Origin: Anaerolineae bacterium
Lineage (GTDB): Bacteria; Chloroflexota; Anaerolineae; Promineifilales; Promineifilaceae
Assembly: GCA_023384355.1 (NCBI GenBank)
Contig: JAHDWL010000003.1
Location: 62,001-126,000 of the forward strand
Length of the DNA: 64,000 bases
Reading direction: 5' to 3'
A program made the position numbers and the translations under genes. The notes beneath the pieces were generated by a model, which made no database searches, was not told the DNA's origin, and saw only the letters and a list, made by a program, of their open reading frames with translations. Of this stretch, positions 35,125 through 44,852 are shown one piece after another; positions within the stretch are counted from its first letter, which is position 1, and each line of letters starts with the position of its first letter.

Positions 35125-36344
35125 CGACTACTCGTCATGGTCATCAGCAGGCTTTCCAACCCATCGACCGTGCGCACAATGTCGAACCGCTCAAATATGA
35201 TCTCACGGCCGCGAGCCGCGAGTTTGCCGCGCAGCGACTCATCGACAATCAACCGGACCAACTGTTCCGCCAGTCCGGCCGCGTCGCCGGAATCAAACGT
35301 CAAGCCGGTTTCCCCATCCACGAGCACCTCACCTGTGCCTCCAGTTGTCGTTCCCACGACGGCGAGTCCTGCTGCCATGCCTTCAAACACAGCGCGGGAA
35401 AGAGGCTCTTCCCATTGCGAGGGAAAGACGAGGATATGACCCCGGCCAAGAAACTCCGGCAACACGGGCCGGGGAACAAATCCCGCGAATGTGACCGGCA
35501 AGCTCTTTGTCGCGGCAAACGTCCGAAGTTGATGCTCATAATCCGCACTGCCTGCCCCTATGATCATTAGTTCGAATGGACTTGATAGGCATTCCCGCAC
35601 CAGTACAAGCGCTTCAAGGATGGTATGAACGCCCTTTTCAGGCACGAGTCGCCCGGCGTAAATCAGGCGAATCGGGGAATTTTCCTCGACAGCCGGCGAC
35701 CCAATATCGGCAAACTCCGTTGTATCTATGCCGTTGTAGATTACGGGCGTCTGCTCGGCGATTATTCCGGCCTGACTCAACCTGTCTCGCGTGGCAAAGC
35801 TGACACACGCCGCATTCCTGAAAGCGAGTTTGGGCACAGGTTCGGCCATCAACCGGGGCAGAAACCACCGGGTCAGAAGCTTTTTGGGCAAGGAGGCAGC
35901 AGCATGCCGCGCAGGCTCCCGCAGACGCTGGATATACGCATTCGGCAAGGTGGGCCAATAATCGCAAAGGTAGTAGGCCGTTGGAAGCAGCTTCTCGGAC
36001 CTTTCCGGAACATTGCGCGATACATTCCACATTCCCCAAACCAGCGCGGCATCCGGCTCGAAGTCAGCAACGATGCAATCCAGCGCGGCCACGTTCTGGC
36101 GCGCGATCTTCTCTCGATCAAATGCCAGCCGCAGCGCGGTGGGTAACAAACCCCCATTGACTTCCAGCTTCAATTCCCGATACACGCGAACCGGATCGTC
36201 AGGGAGATCAATACCGCCCTGGGTCGTCAGAACTGCAATTTTGTGCCCTCGGGCGCAAAGCGCGTGAGCTACCTCGTGACACAGTTGCTCATATCCACCG
36301 CGACCATTTGGCGGGTAGAAGTTGGACAAGAAGAGGTAGCGCAT
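35121..36344 (-). CDS. GT4-family glycosyltransferase
   Basis: 407 residues. GRLVPEKGVHTILEAL and FEGMAAGLAVVGTTTGGTGEVL are the classic GT4 features. The N-terminal MRYLFLSNFYPPNGRGGYEQL starts a family-like domain, so the ATG at 36344 is used; an open frame upstream to 36512 overlaps the next gene by 150 bases and is not family-like. It lies 16 bases after the stop of the upstream GT4. Cytoplasmic; sugar unknown. Confidence 0.9.
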   Translation of the reverse strand: MRYLFLSNFYPPNGRGGYEQLCHEVAHALCARGHKIAVLTTQGGIDLPDDPVRVYRELKLEVNGGLLPTALRLAFDREKIARQNVAALDCIVADFEPDAALVWGMWNVSRNVPERSEKLLPTAYYLCDYWPTLPNAYIQRLREPARHAAASLPKKLLTRWFLPRLMAEPVPKLAFRNAACVSFATRDRLSQAGIIAEQTPVIYNGIDTTEFADIGSPAVEENSPIRLIYAGRLVPEKGVHTILEALVLVRECLSSPFELMIIGAGSADYEHQLRTFAATKSLPVTFAGFVPRPVLPEFLGRGHILVFPSQWEEPLSRAVFEGMAAGLAVVGTTTGGTGEVLVDGETGLTFDSGDAAGLAEQLVRLIVDESLRGKLAARGREIIFERFDIVRTVDGLESLLMTMTSSR

Positions 36345-36360
36345 GGAGGAACCGATGCAA

Positions 36361-37461
36361 TCAAATAATCGCGCGAACTGCGTCGCGAAAAGCGACAGCG
36401 GTATGTTCCCATGTATAGTGCTCGCGGACCTTCCTTGCAACTTCAGGAGATCTTGGACGGTCCAGGGCTTCAAGAACCGCCCGGCGGATGTCTGCCGGTT
36501 GATCCGGAGCACAAACCGTCACCCCTTCACCGAGATACTCCCAAACAGGCGCGGCTGTGCTGGCAACCACTCGGGAACCGCAGGCAGCAGCCTCCAGACT
36601 AACCAGCCCGGGACGTTCCGACCAGCTTGGCAATACGTGGGCAGCGGCATGGCCGAAAGTTGCTGCCAGCTCTCTCGCGATAAGGTGTCCTGTAAATATT
36701 ACGTTACCTCTAATGCGCGCAATCCGTTCAACTTCGGCACAGTAGTCAGGTTCATAGGGTGAGGGATCGCCGGCGATGACAATCGGAATGGGCAGATCAC
36801 CCAGAGCCTTCAACAAGCCCATCTGATTCTTCCGGGCGCTGATCAGACCCGCTGACAGCAAATACGAACCACGCCATTCCTGTAATGGCGCCGGCAGGTG
36901 TTCGACTTTCTGCCCAGTGTCAATATTGAATTGTTCCCGGTCTATCCCCAACCGAATGATCGTGGCGTGCAGGTCCTGCGATCGAAACCAGTTTTTCAGA
37001 TGATCCAGCTCATAACGGGTATTCGGCAGCAGGTGGGCCGCCCCCAGCAGGCAACGTTGCCTATGCCACACGTCATCCCGGGCACGAAGTCTGGCGCCTC
37101 GTGCCATGAAGACGCGCTCGGTAGCGCGACGACCGATAGCGCGAGACAACCTGTACCAATTGCCACGCCCACGCAAGGTCAGATGGTAGCTCAGCCGCAG
37201 GCCTTCTTCATAAAACGGGCAGATAACAAGAGGAATACCCCGTTTGCTCGCCCAATCGGCGGCCCGTTCGGCGGTATCAATCTGATAGATCTGGGTCAGG
37301 AAGACAGCATCAGCCTTATCATGAGCATCCAACACATCCACCGGGACGAACTCAAGGTCAACACCCAACCCTCGCAGGCTGTCCCCGAGCTTGCCGGCAA
37401 AGTAAACATCGCCTCCGCGCACGGTCTGGGAATCAACGCGCGGAACGTAAAGAATCTTCAT
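36361..37461 (-). CDS. GT4-family glycosyltransferase
   Basis: 366 residues. MKILYVPRVDSQTVRGGDVYFAGK at the N-terminus and ARKNQMGLLKAL, RPGLVSLEAAACGSRVVAS in the donor domain. Less typical than the other GT4s. It begins a sub-block: 142 bases separate it from the next upstream gene, so a promoter may lie there, though no consensus box was found. Confidence 0.88.
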   Translation of the reverse strand: MKILYVPRVDSQTVRGGDVYFAGKLGDSLRGLGVDLEFVPVDVLDAHDKADAVFLTQIYQIDTAERAADWASKRGIPLVICPFYEEGLRLSYHLTLRGRGNWYRLSRAIGRRATERVFMARGARLRARDDVWHRQRCLLGAAHLLPNTRYELDHLKNWFRSQDLHATIIRLGIDREQFNIDTGQKVEHLPAPLQEWRGSYLLSAGLISARKNQMGLLKALGDLPIPIVIAGDPSPYEPDYCAEVERIARIRGNVIFTGHLIARELAATFGHAAAHVLPSWSERPGLVSLEAAACGSRVVASTAAPVWEYLGEGVTVCAPDQPADIRRAVLEALDRPRSPEVARKVREHYTWEHTAVAFRDAVRAII

Positions 37462-37603
37462 TCAACACCAAAGATCGAGAGAAAAACTTCACAATGAAAA
37501 TGAAATAACATCCAGTGTCGCCGCTGAATAATGATGTCTACAAACGAATGAGCGTTCGGCCAAGAGGCTCGCTACATTCGCCGGGACGGGCCTAATGCCG
37601 GCG

Positions 37604-38800
37604 TCATGCAGCGCCTTGACGCCATTTTCGGAGATCGTTCAACAGACCTGCCGGCATCAGAGTCTTGATGAACGTTCCGCCAACGGTTCGATCCTGCAGC
37701 GATGACGGATTTTCGCGGATGACTGACCACAAACAGGCGCGAGCGAGGGTGTGGCGTTGCTCATGATAACCGGCAAGGCCCAGGGCAGTGAACGCCGCCC
37801 GCCGGCCCGCTTCCCTCTGAGCCGGCTGATACTTGTTATTCAGATGATTAAGAATCTGATCGATCCTGGTCCGCGCGGCCGATTCATCCAGCTCGTCATT
37901 TAAAACCTCATCCGCGCCTTCATGAGGAGCCTGTTCTGCATAGGCGATCCGGTAATATGTGTCAATTTCGCCGATCGTTGGGGGGTGACAGGAAACGGCT
38001 GTGTCAAAATCAGCCAATGCCTGCTCCACATCTCCCTGCCCGAATCGGCTGACGCACATATCCACATAGGCCGTCGCATAACTCTGGCCTCGAATCGCCT
38101 GCAAAGGATCGTCTGGACTGATTGTTGCCCACGTGGCGTCCAACAATTGAATGGTTCCCCGTTGGTCAATGGCTTTGGATCGGCTGTCGGGCTGCCAGTG
38201 ATAGTAAGCGACAAGTCGGGGAACATGAATGAACCGGCAACCGCCAAGCGCCAACCTTAGCCAAAGCTGCCAATCCTCCACGGAGCCGGATTTTCTAAAG
38301 CCACCAATTCCGGCCACCAACGCCGTGGGGACGAGGGCAGCGTGGATACAAAAGGGGTTATATAGCAGCAAGGTCGCCGGCCCGTCTCCTCGAGCAAACC
38401 GGCTACTGTGAACCCGACCGACATTGCCGAATAAATCAACCAACGCCCAATCGCCATGAGCAATAACATCGCCCCCTTGCCGCTCTCGAAATCCATTCAG
38501 AAGCACCTCCAGGCAGTCTTTCGCCCACCAATCACCGGCATCAAGAAATATCAGGTACTCGCCGCGAGCCAGATTGATGCCATGATTGCGGGCTGCTGAT
38601 GGCCCCTGATTGGATTGTTGCACAAATCTGATTCGTTCATCCGGATGAGCAGCAACTACGGCGGGTGTGTCGTCCGATGATCCATCATCAATGATGATAT
38701 GCTCCCAATCGTTGAAAGTTTGGGATTGAACGCTGGCAATGGTGCGGCCGATATGTCCGGCAGCATTATAGGCAGGCGTAATAACAGAGATGGTCGGCAT
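37604..38800 (-). CDS. GT2-family glycosyltransferase with helical tail
   Basis: 398 residues. The first 230 are the GT2 catalytic domain (ITPAYNAAGHIGRTIASV, IIDDGSSDDTP, FLDAGDWW). The remaining 170 residues are a helical domain found also behind the GT2 at 41529. The start at 38800 (MPTISVITPAYN) matches the family; a further in-frame start at 38839 would run into the preceding gene. Five bases after the stop of the upstream GT2. Confidence 0.88.
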   Translation of the reverse strand: MPTISVITPAYNAAGHIGRTIASVQSQTFNDWEHIIIDDGSSDDTPAVVAAHPDERIRFVQQSNQGPSAARNHGINLARGEYLIFLDAGDWWAKDCLEVLLNGFRERQGGDVIAHGDWALVDLFGNVGRVHSSRFARGDGPATLLLYNPFCIHAALVPTALVAGIGGFRKSGSVEDWQLWLRLALGGCRFIHVPRLVAYYHWQPDSRSKAIDQRGTIQLLDATWATISPDDPLQAIRGQSYATAYVDMCVSRFGQGDVEQALADFDTAVSCHPPTIGEIDTYYRIAYAEQAPHEGADEVLNDELDESAARTRIDQILNHLNNKYQPAQREAGRRAAFTALGLAGYHEQRHTLARACLWSVIRENPSSLQDRTVGGTFIKTLMPAGLLNDLRKWRQGAA

Positions 38801-38805
38801 AATAT

Positions 38806-39654
38806 TTATTGCGCTAAAGATCGGACAAGGATTGACCAAACACCGCGGTTCGTCACAAACATCGGGTTTCGTTTCAGGCCGGACACGATGAGGCGGGGAA
38901 CCCGATCAGTTTTCCCGCCCTGATAACTTTCAAAAGCTTCAGCCATGTCGATTTCGGCCAGTTCCTGCCGAAGCTCTGCCGAAGTGATGCCTCCAAGCGA
39001 ACGCTTCATGTAAGCACATTCCCGGGCTCGCTCAAACACATTCAGACGGCCGGTCAGCGAAAGAGGGTGCTCGCGATATTTGTAAAGGATTTCCGGCTCG
39101 GCCTGCATTTTGAATCGACGACTGACGCGGAGCCAATATTCATAGTCCTCGATGTTCCTCAGTTCGGAACTAAAACGCCCGGTTTGTTCCCAGACCGCTC
39201 GACGGTATAAAAAACATGCTCCGACGACATCTTTCTCCCAAAGCCGATCCGGCCCCAATGCAGGAACCACATCTGTTATCCGGCCGCTATCATCGATGAG
39301 GTAATAGCCGGTATAAACAAAATCAACATCAGGCCGCTCAACCAGGATGTCAACCATTTTCTCGATAGCATGCGGGAGATACAGGTTATCATCCGAGGTC
39401 CAGGTCAACAGATCCCCAATACCGGCCGCCATGCCGGTATTAATGGCCTCGGCCAGACCTTTGTTCGTTTCATGCTCGATGACTCTTAGCCGCTCGTCAG
39501 AATATCGAGCGATAATCTCCCGGGTGTTATCTGTTGAACCATCAATAACGACGATTAATTCCAGGTCGGACCACGTCTGGCCGAGGCAACTTTCGAGCGC
39601 GCTGCCCAGATAACGGGCGCCGTTGTAGGTTGGCATCACAATGCTAACTTTCAT
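38806..39654 (-). CDS. GT2-family glycosyltransferase
   Basis: 282 residues. VSIVMPTYNGARYLGSALES, VIDGSTDNTRE and TSDDN carry the GT2 donor-binding residues. The C-terminus ends NRGVWSILVRSLAQ, a tail shared with the GT2 at 41529 (NRGGWSILRRSILK). Overlaps the wecB-like gene by four bases. Confidence 0.9.
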   Translation of the reverse strand: MKVSIVMPTYNGARYLGSALESCLGQTWSDLELIVVIDGSTDNTREIIARYSDERLRVIEHETNKGLAEAINTGMAAGIGDLLTWTSDDNLYLPHAIEKMVDILVERPDVDFVYTGYYLIDDSGRITDVVPALGPDRLWEKDVVGACFLYRRAVWEQTGRFSSELRNIEDYEYWLRVSRRFKMQAEPEILYKYREHPLSLTGRLNVFERARECAYMKRSLGGITSAELRQELAEIDMAEAFESYQGGKTDRVPRLIVSGLKRNPMFVTNRGVWSILVRSLAQ

Positions 39655-40778
39655 GAGACTCCATGATTCAGCAGCGCGTTGACGATCCGCTCCGCCGCCT
39701 TTCCATCACCAAAGACATCGACCGGCCGGGCCATCTGTGCGTAACAAGCGGTGTCAGTCAAGACCCCGGACACATCCCGGATAATGCTCTCCGGTTCGGT
39801 TCCGACGATCCGGGCGACACCGGCAGTCACAGCCTCCGGCCGTTCGGTCACCTCGCGTAGCACGAACACCGGCTTGCCGAGACAGGCCCCCTCTTCCTGG
39901 AGTCCTCCCGAATCGGTAAGGATTAAATGGCTATTTTCCATCAGCCAGATAAAGGACAGGTAATCCAGCGGCGGCAAAAGCGAGATCGACGGCTCTTCCG
40001 CAAGCAATTCATACACGGGCTGCCGGATGTTGGGGTTGGGGTGAACGGGATAGACGATATGCACGTCATTCAGTCTGACGATTCCCTTCAGCGCTGCGCA
40101 AATATCACGAATCGGCCGACCAAAGTTCTCGCGGCGATGGGCGGTAACGAGAATAAGTCGCTTGTCTTTCGGCAGTGCCGATAGAGAGCCATCTACCTGA
40201 ATCTCGGATAACCTGGCGCGCACACTCTGCAACGCGTCCACAACCGTGTTTCCAGTCACCTGAACCGTGGCCGGATCAATGCCTTCCCGCAACAGGTTCT
40301 CCCTTGCGGCCACTGTGGGCGCGAAATGCAAATCTGCCAGATGCCCGGCGATAACCCGGTTTGCCTCTTCGGGAAAAGGGTTTTGACGGTCATAACTACG
40401 CAATCCTGCCTCGACGTGGCCCACCCGCACGCGAGCGTAATGGGCGGTCACGGCGGTAGCCATCACCGTCGTTGTATCGCCCTGAACCAGCACCCAATCC
40501 GGCCGCTCCTGCTGCAATATCGGTTCCAAACGGAGCATCACTTCGGCCGCAACACCGGTTGGGGTCTGGTTGGGGCGCATCACGCGCAGGTCAATATCCG
40601 GCGCGATGCCGAACCAGTCGAGGATTGGTGCCATGAGATCGTCGTGTTGTCCCGTCGAGAGCACCACGACCTCGATGCCCTGTATCTGCCGCAGGCAGTT
40701 AATCACAGGCGATAACTTCACGGCTTCGGGGCGGGTGCCGAAGATGGGCATTATCTTTAACGTATGATTACCATCCAT
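39651..40778 (-). CDS. wecB: UDP-N-acetylglucosamine 2-epimerase (non-hydrolysing)
   Basis: Converts UDP-GlcNAc to UDP-ManNAc. The 375-residue product has the family N-terminus IMPIFGTRPEAVKLSPVI, the HVEAGLRS motif at about 101-108, and the LVQGDTTTVMA and LTDSGGLQEEG segments with the catalytic residues. The start at 40778 (MDGNHTLKIM) overlaps the end of the sulfotransferase gene by 11 bases. It implies that ManNAc or a derivative is in the glycan. Confidence 0.95.
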   Translation of the reverse strand: MDGNHTLKIMPIFGTRPEAVKLSPVINCLRQIQGIEVVVLSTGQHDDLMAPILDWFGIAPDIDLRVMRPNQTPTGVAAEVMLRLEPILQQERPDWVLVQGDTTTVMATAVTAHYARVRVGHVEAGLRSYDRQNPFPEEANRVIAGHLADLHFAPTVAARENLLREGIDPATVQVTGNTVVDALQSVRARLSEIQVDGSLSALPKDKRLILVTAHRRENFGRPIRDICAALKGIVRLNDVHIVYPVHPNPNIRQPVYELLAEEPSISLLPPLDYLSFIWLMENSHLILTDSGGLQEEGACLGKPVFVLREVTERPEAVTAGVARIVGTEPESIIRDVSGVLTDTACYAQMARPVDVFGDGKAAERIVNALLNHGVS

Positions 40779-41532
40779 CAGCCAGGTAAAGCCCTTCCAA
40801 ATCCGGATAATTAACAACAATTTCTGAAAGCGGCTGGGTAATCCGCTTTTTCGTCATTGGTCTCATGCCCTCTTCGTATCTCAATCCCAGAAACTCAACA
40901 ACACGGCGCAGTTCGCCATCCGTATTGGTGGTTAATTCCTCGAAATCAATATCCAGGTGGGGGACATCACTGAAAAAACGGGAATATCTTTTTACTTCAG
41001 CAATGTAACGGGCCGAAAAATCTGCAAATTCATCACGGGATACCACGACTGAATTTTGCTTTAGAAGTTCAGCTTGCTCGTCCTCCAGCACGTGCCACCT
41101 GTTTTCACCTCGAGCCACCAATCCTGACACATACATCGCCAGGATGTCCCGCCTTTTCAGATGAATGATCTGCACATCCAAATCGATTAACTTTTGCAGG
41201 AATGCCAGGCAGTCCGAGTCGGGGCATTGTGAGTACAGCAATTTGATGCCGACAGCACGAGTAACCGGCGCATAATCTACAAACACATATTTAAAAAGGT
41301 AGTCGATTGGGTCTCTTTCAATCGCCGCCAGTCTCGCGGGATCTTCCGTAAAAAGCCCAATGTTAAACACTTCGCTATGAGATAAAATCCGGGTGTGGCG
41401 TTGCAAACAGGTATGCAACATCGTTGACCCCGTGCGGCCCTCAGTAAATATTGCGAACTTTTTGTATCGACGATTGACCAAGCGTCGTTTTAATTGCCGC
41501 ACGTGGTTGATGGAATAGCTTATTGGTTTCAC
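40768..41532 (-). CDS. PAPS-dependent sulfotransferase
   Basis: 254 residues. The 5'-phosphosulfate loop appears as FTEGRTGSTML and the 3'-phosphate loop as IIHLKRRDILAMYVS. It most likely transfers sulfate from PAPS to a sugar of the glycan. The start is read as GTG 41532, which overlaps the upstream stop (GTGA) as elsewhere in the locus; an alternative at 41622 would make the gene overlap the upstream GT2 by 94 bases. Wide stretches here are AT-rich compared with the neighbouring GT4 genes (25 G/C in the 60 bases 40801-40860). Confidence 0.88.
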   Translation of the reverse strand: MKPISYSINHVRQLKRRLVNRRYKKFAIFTEGRTGSTMLHTCLQRHTRILSHSEVFNIGLFTEDPARLAAIERDPIDYLFKYVFVDYAPVTRAVGIKLLYSQCPDSDCLAFLQKLIDLDVQIIHLKRRDILAMYVSGLVARGENRWHVLEDEQAELLKQNSVVVSRDEFADFSARYIAEVKRYSRFFSDVPHLDIDFEELTTNTDGELRRVVEFLGLRYEEGMRPMTKKRITQPLSEIVVNYPDLEGLYLADGW

Positions 41533-42647
41533 TTCAGGATGGATCTCCGCAGAATTGACCAACCACCACGATTCAGAAGCCAGGTCGGGTCCTGGCGCGC
41601 CACATCCAGCCACGAACGGCATAACGCGCCCGTCTGACGATCCTTGTAGGCGGTATAAAAGGCTTTCTTCGCGCCGATAACGGTCATTGTGCGGCTCAAC
41701 TCCGGAGACGTATCGGCCAGCGTTGCCGCTACGAACCCGGAAAACCGACTGTCGCCCCAGACATTCGCCTGAAGCCCGACCACAATCTCGGCCAACCCAC
41801 GACCGTTCTCAGCTAACAGCGTCGGGTTGGTGGCAACAGCACGCTTGACACGGTCGCACGCGCAATCTTCCCATCCGCCGGCTACCAGTCGCGATGCCTC
41901 AGACAGATCAATGCGGGCATCGATCTCAGCTCTTCGGGCGCGTAAATCGTCCGGCATCCGGGAATCAGCGAAAGCTTTGTCCAACGCACGACGCGAAAAA
42001 GCGAAGTGTTCTTCGGGTGAGCGGCTCATGTTATTGGCGTGCACACGATATTGACACACGACAGCGGGTTCCCAGGCCATTGGGCAACCCGCCAGGGCCA
42101 GTCGATACCAGAGATCCATGTCCTCACAATATGCGAACTGTTCATCGAAACCGCCGACCCGATCAAACCAGTCGCGACGCATTAGCACAGCGTGGACGGG
42201 AGCCAGCCCGGCGAACAGAATTGATTCCAATGAGATACACGGGGAATCGATCCACGGGTGGCACTCCTGCAGAAGCAGGCCCGTATCATCAATATATTGG
42301 TGTCCGGAGGCAACCAGACCAAGGTCAGGTCTCGCCTCAAGGCAACCTACCTGCGCGCTTAACTTATCGGGCAGAAACAGATCGTCGCTGTCGAGGAAAG
42401 CAAGATATTCCCCACCGGCCACACGAATACCCGCGTTACGAGCTGCCGGAAGCTTGCGATTTTCTTGCTCTACATAGATGATTGACTCATTATAAGGACG
42501 AAGCACCTCAATTGTGTTATCCGTCGAGCCATCATTGACAACAATAATTTCAAAATCACGATAGCTTTGGTTCAGCACACTATCGATGGCTTTAGAAATA
42601 TATATTGCGGCATTATAGGCGGGGACGATGACGCTGACGGTAGTCAT
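41529..42647 (-). CDS. GT2-family glycosyltransferase with helical tail
   Basis: 372 residues. VSVIVPAYNAAIYISKAIDS, VVNDGSTDNTIE and FLDSDDLFLP are the GT2 hallmarks; residues 240-372 are a helical tail like the one in 37604, ending NRGGWSILRRSILK. Cytoplasmic; sugar unknown. Nine bases after the ABC ATPase gene. Confidence 0.9.
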   Translation of the reverse strand: MTTVSVIVPAYNAAIYISKAIDSVLNQSYRDFEIIVVNDGSTDNTIEVLRPYNESIIYVEQENRKLPAARNAGIRVAGGEYLAFLDSDDLFLPDKLSAQVGCLEARPDLGLVASGHQYIDDTGLLLQECHPWIDSPCISLESILFAGLAPVHAVLMRRDWFDRVGGFDEQFAYCEDMDLWYRLALAGCPMAWEPAVVCQYRVHANNMSRSPEEHFAFSRRALDKAFADSRMPDDLRARRAEIDARIDLSEASRLVAGGWEDCACDRVKRAVATNPTLLAENGRGLAEIVVGLQANVWGDSRFSGFVAATLADTSPELSRTMTVIGAKKAFYTAYKDRQTGALCRSWLDVARQDPTWLLNRGGWSILRRSILK

Positions 42648-42655
42648 TATTGGTC

Positions 42656-43912
42656 TTATGACTGAATTTCTTCGGTTGAATCAACGAGAGACAATTCAAA
42701 TGTACAGGGAACAATTCCATCAGCCCTGATTCCGAACATCTGTGGAGTCACATTCTCTGTCACATCGAACAAGATCGCGGCAGGAATCCAGTCAATAACT
42801 TGACCGGGATAGTTGGACATCCATAGACCAAGAACGTAGGTCCCCGGATTCAGATGCAGCTCATCGATCACGAATCGGCACTTGTTTAATCCTTCCTGTA
42901 CAGAGAATAATAACCCCTTGGAAATCGAGTCAGCATTGATTAACTTTGTACCATTCTGATCGAATACAGTGATTGCCAAACTGGAAACGGTTCGGGCTTC
43001 ATTCGAATGAATCAGCAATTCAGCGTGCAGTTGTCCCCCGGAGACTATTTCCCCCTTGCCCTCTTCGTCACCGAAAATCCTTACGCCGGCAAACCTGGCC
43101 CATCCATCACCAATTCGCTGGACATCGTCAACAGATGTCCAGGAGGAAAACGCTGCAACCCGGGTTGAATCATATTTGTAACGCTCAATCACCGAGGCTG
43201 CGTCCCCAAACAATTCGACCTCGCCTTTATTCATCAGAATCCCTTTCCTGCAAAGTCGTTGAATTGCATCCATGTTGTGACTGACGAACAACACCGTTCG
43301 CCCTTCATTGACGACTGCTCCCATCTTCCCCAGCGCCTTTTTCTGGAACGAAGCATCCCCCACGGCCAACACCTCATCTACCAGCAGTATCTCCGGCTCC
43401 AGATAGGCGGCTACGGCAAACGCCAGCCGCACGTACATGCCGCTGCTATAGCGCTTCACCGGCGTATCAAGAAATTTCTCGACCTCGCTAAAGGCAACGA
43501 TCTCATCGAACTTGCGAGCGATCTCCTCACGACGCATGCCCAGAATAGCCCCGTTGAGGTAAATATTCTCGCGGCCGGTCAACTCGGGGTGGAAGCCGGT
43601 GCCGACCTCCAGCAGCGACCCGACGCGGCCGTGAATCTCAGCCCGACCGCCGGTCGGCTCGGTGATCTGTGACAGGATTTTGAGCAGCGTGCTCTTGCCC
43701 GCACCGTTATGGCCGATGATGCCCACAACTTCACCGGGTTTGATCTCGAAGGAGACATCGCGCAAGGCCCAGAAGGTATCGTCCGTGTCATCACCTCGCT
43801 TGCGGCTGAACAGGCCGGCCAGCGAGTCGCGTAGCGTGTCGTGGCGCTGCCGGGCACGGCCGATTGTGTAACGTTTGCTCAGGTTTTCAACGCGGATGGC
43901 GATATCGTTCAT
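42656..43912 (-). CDS. Polysaccharide ABC exporter ATPase with C-terminal glycan-binding domain
   Basis: 418 residues. The first 250 are a Wzt/TagH-type ATPase: Walker A GHNGAGKST, signature YSSGMYVRLAFAVA, Walker B ILLVDEVLAVGD, H-loop FVSHN. Residues 265-410 form the Wzt C-terminal beta-sandwich that recognises the polymer end. It works with the permease encoded upstream (43958-44842). The two halves differ strongly in base composition (about 37% G+C in sampled rows of the tail, above 60% in the ATPase), so the binding domain may have been exchanged. Confidence 0.93.
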   Translation of the reverse strand: MNDIAIRVENLSKRYTIGRARQRHDTLRDSLAGLFSRKRGDDTDDTFWALRDVSFEIKPGEVVGIIGHNGAGKSTLLKILSQITEPTGGRAEIHGRVGSLLEVGTGFHPELTGRENIYLNGAILGMRREEIARKFDEIVAFSEVEKFLDTPVKRYSSGMYVRLAFAVAAYLEPEILLVDEVLAVGDASFQKKALGKMGAVVNEGRTVLFVSHNMDAIQRLCRKGILMNKGEVELFGDAASVIERYKYDSTRVAAFSSWTSVDDVQRIGDGWARFAGVRIFGDEEGKGEIVSGGQLHAELLIHSNEARTVSSLAITVFDQNGTKLINADSISKGLLFSVQEGLNKCRFVIDELHLNPGTYVLGLWMSNYPGQVIDWIPAAILFDVTENVTPQMFGIRADGIVPCTFELSLVDSTEEIQS

Positions 43913-43957
43913 TGTTCGATGGTAACGGCAGCCAGATAACCGGACGGAAATCAGGCG

Positions 43958-44842
43958 CTACACAATATCGGCGAAAGTGCGCTCCGTTGTGCGGAAATAG
44001 AACAGCCCGGTGATCAGGACCAGAGTGGTGATGACAATCGATAGCCCAAACAGGCGACCGGGCGGCTCTTGCCCCAGCAACGCCCAGCGAAAACCTTCCA
44101 CAACGCCGGTCATCGGATTTAACCCCAGAAGCCAACGGTACTGCTCCGGGATGAGCGTGCTACCGTAGGCGACCGGCGTAGCGTAGAGCCAGATCTGGAT
44201 GAGAAAAGGCACGAGGTAATTGACGTCACGATAGCGCACGTTGAGCGCCGCCAGCCATAGCCCGAAGCCCAGCGCTGTGGCCATGGCCAGCAGCAGGAAA
44301 GCGGGCAGGAGCGCCACTGCCGCTGTCGGCTGGATGCTATAGATAATCAGCATCACGACCAGCAGGATGAACCCAATGGCAAGGTCCACCAACCCGCTGA
44401 ACACGCCGGTCAATGGGATTATGAGCCGAGGAAAATAGACCTTGGTGATGAGGTGTGCGTTTCCCACGAGGCTTGTCGATGTGCGTGTGAGCGCCCCGGC
44501 GAAATATTGCCACGGGATAAGACCGGTCAAGGCAAAAACCGGATAAGGCACATCGCCGGACGGCACGTCGAGCAGAAGCCCGAACAGCACGGTGAAGACC
44601 AAAGTCGTCAGCAACGGCTGCAGGACGACCCACGCAACCCCCAGCGCCGTCTGTTTGTAGCGCACCTTCACATCGCGCCAGACCAGGAAATAGAGCAACT
44701 CGCGATATACCCATAGCCGATGAAGTTGCAGGGTGAAATGGCCGCGCCCCGGTTCAATAACCAGTACCGGCGTCTCGTGGCCAGGCGTCGGTTGTGGCTC
44801 GAAGGTTGAGCGCACTGGTGGCCCAGACTGTTCCACGTTCAT
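43958..44842 (-). CDS. Polysaccharide ABC exporter permease (ABC-2 type)
   Basis: 294 residues with six membrane helices starting near residue 62 (FLVWRDVKVRYKQTALGVAWVVLQPLLTTLVF), the typical Wzm/TagG layout. It forms the membrane channel for the ATPase at 42656 (45 bases apart) and moves lipid-linked glycan across the membrane. A 40-residue cytoplasmic N-terminal extension is rich in Pro. RBS TAGG with weak spacing upstream of ATG 44842. Confidence 0.92.
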   Translation of the reverse strand: MNVEQSGPPVRSTFEPQPTPGHETPVLVIEPGRGHFTLQLHRLWVYRELLYFLVWRDVKVRYKQTALGVAWVVLQPLLTTLVFTVLFGLLLDVPSGDVPYPVFALTGLIPWQYFAGALTRTSTSLVGNAHLITKVYFPRLIIPLTGVFSGLVDLAIGFILLVVMLIIYSIQPTAAVALLPAFLLLAMATALGFGLWLAALNVRYRDVNYLVPFLIQIWLYATPVAYGSTLIPEQYRWLLGLNPMTGVVEGFRWALLGQEPPGRLFGLSIVITTLVLITGLFYFRTTERTFADIV

Positions 44843-44852
44843 ATTCCCATAC

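Noticed and set aside
36344-36512. N-terminal extension of the GT4 gene at 35121
   Set aside because: It overlaps the neighbouring gene and the extra 56 residues are unlike GT4 N-termini.
40768-41622. Longer start (41622) for the sulfotransferase
   Set aside because: It would make 94 bases overlap with the GT2 gene and add 30 residues unlike the family; a GTGA overlap start fits the locus better.
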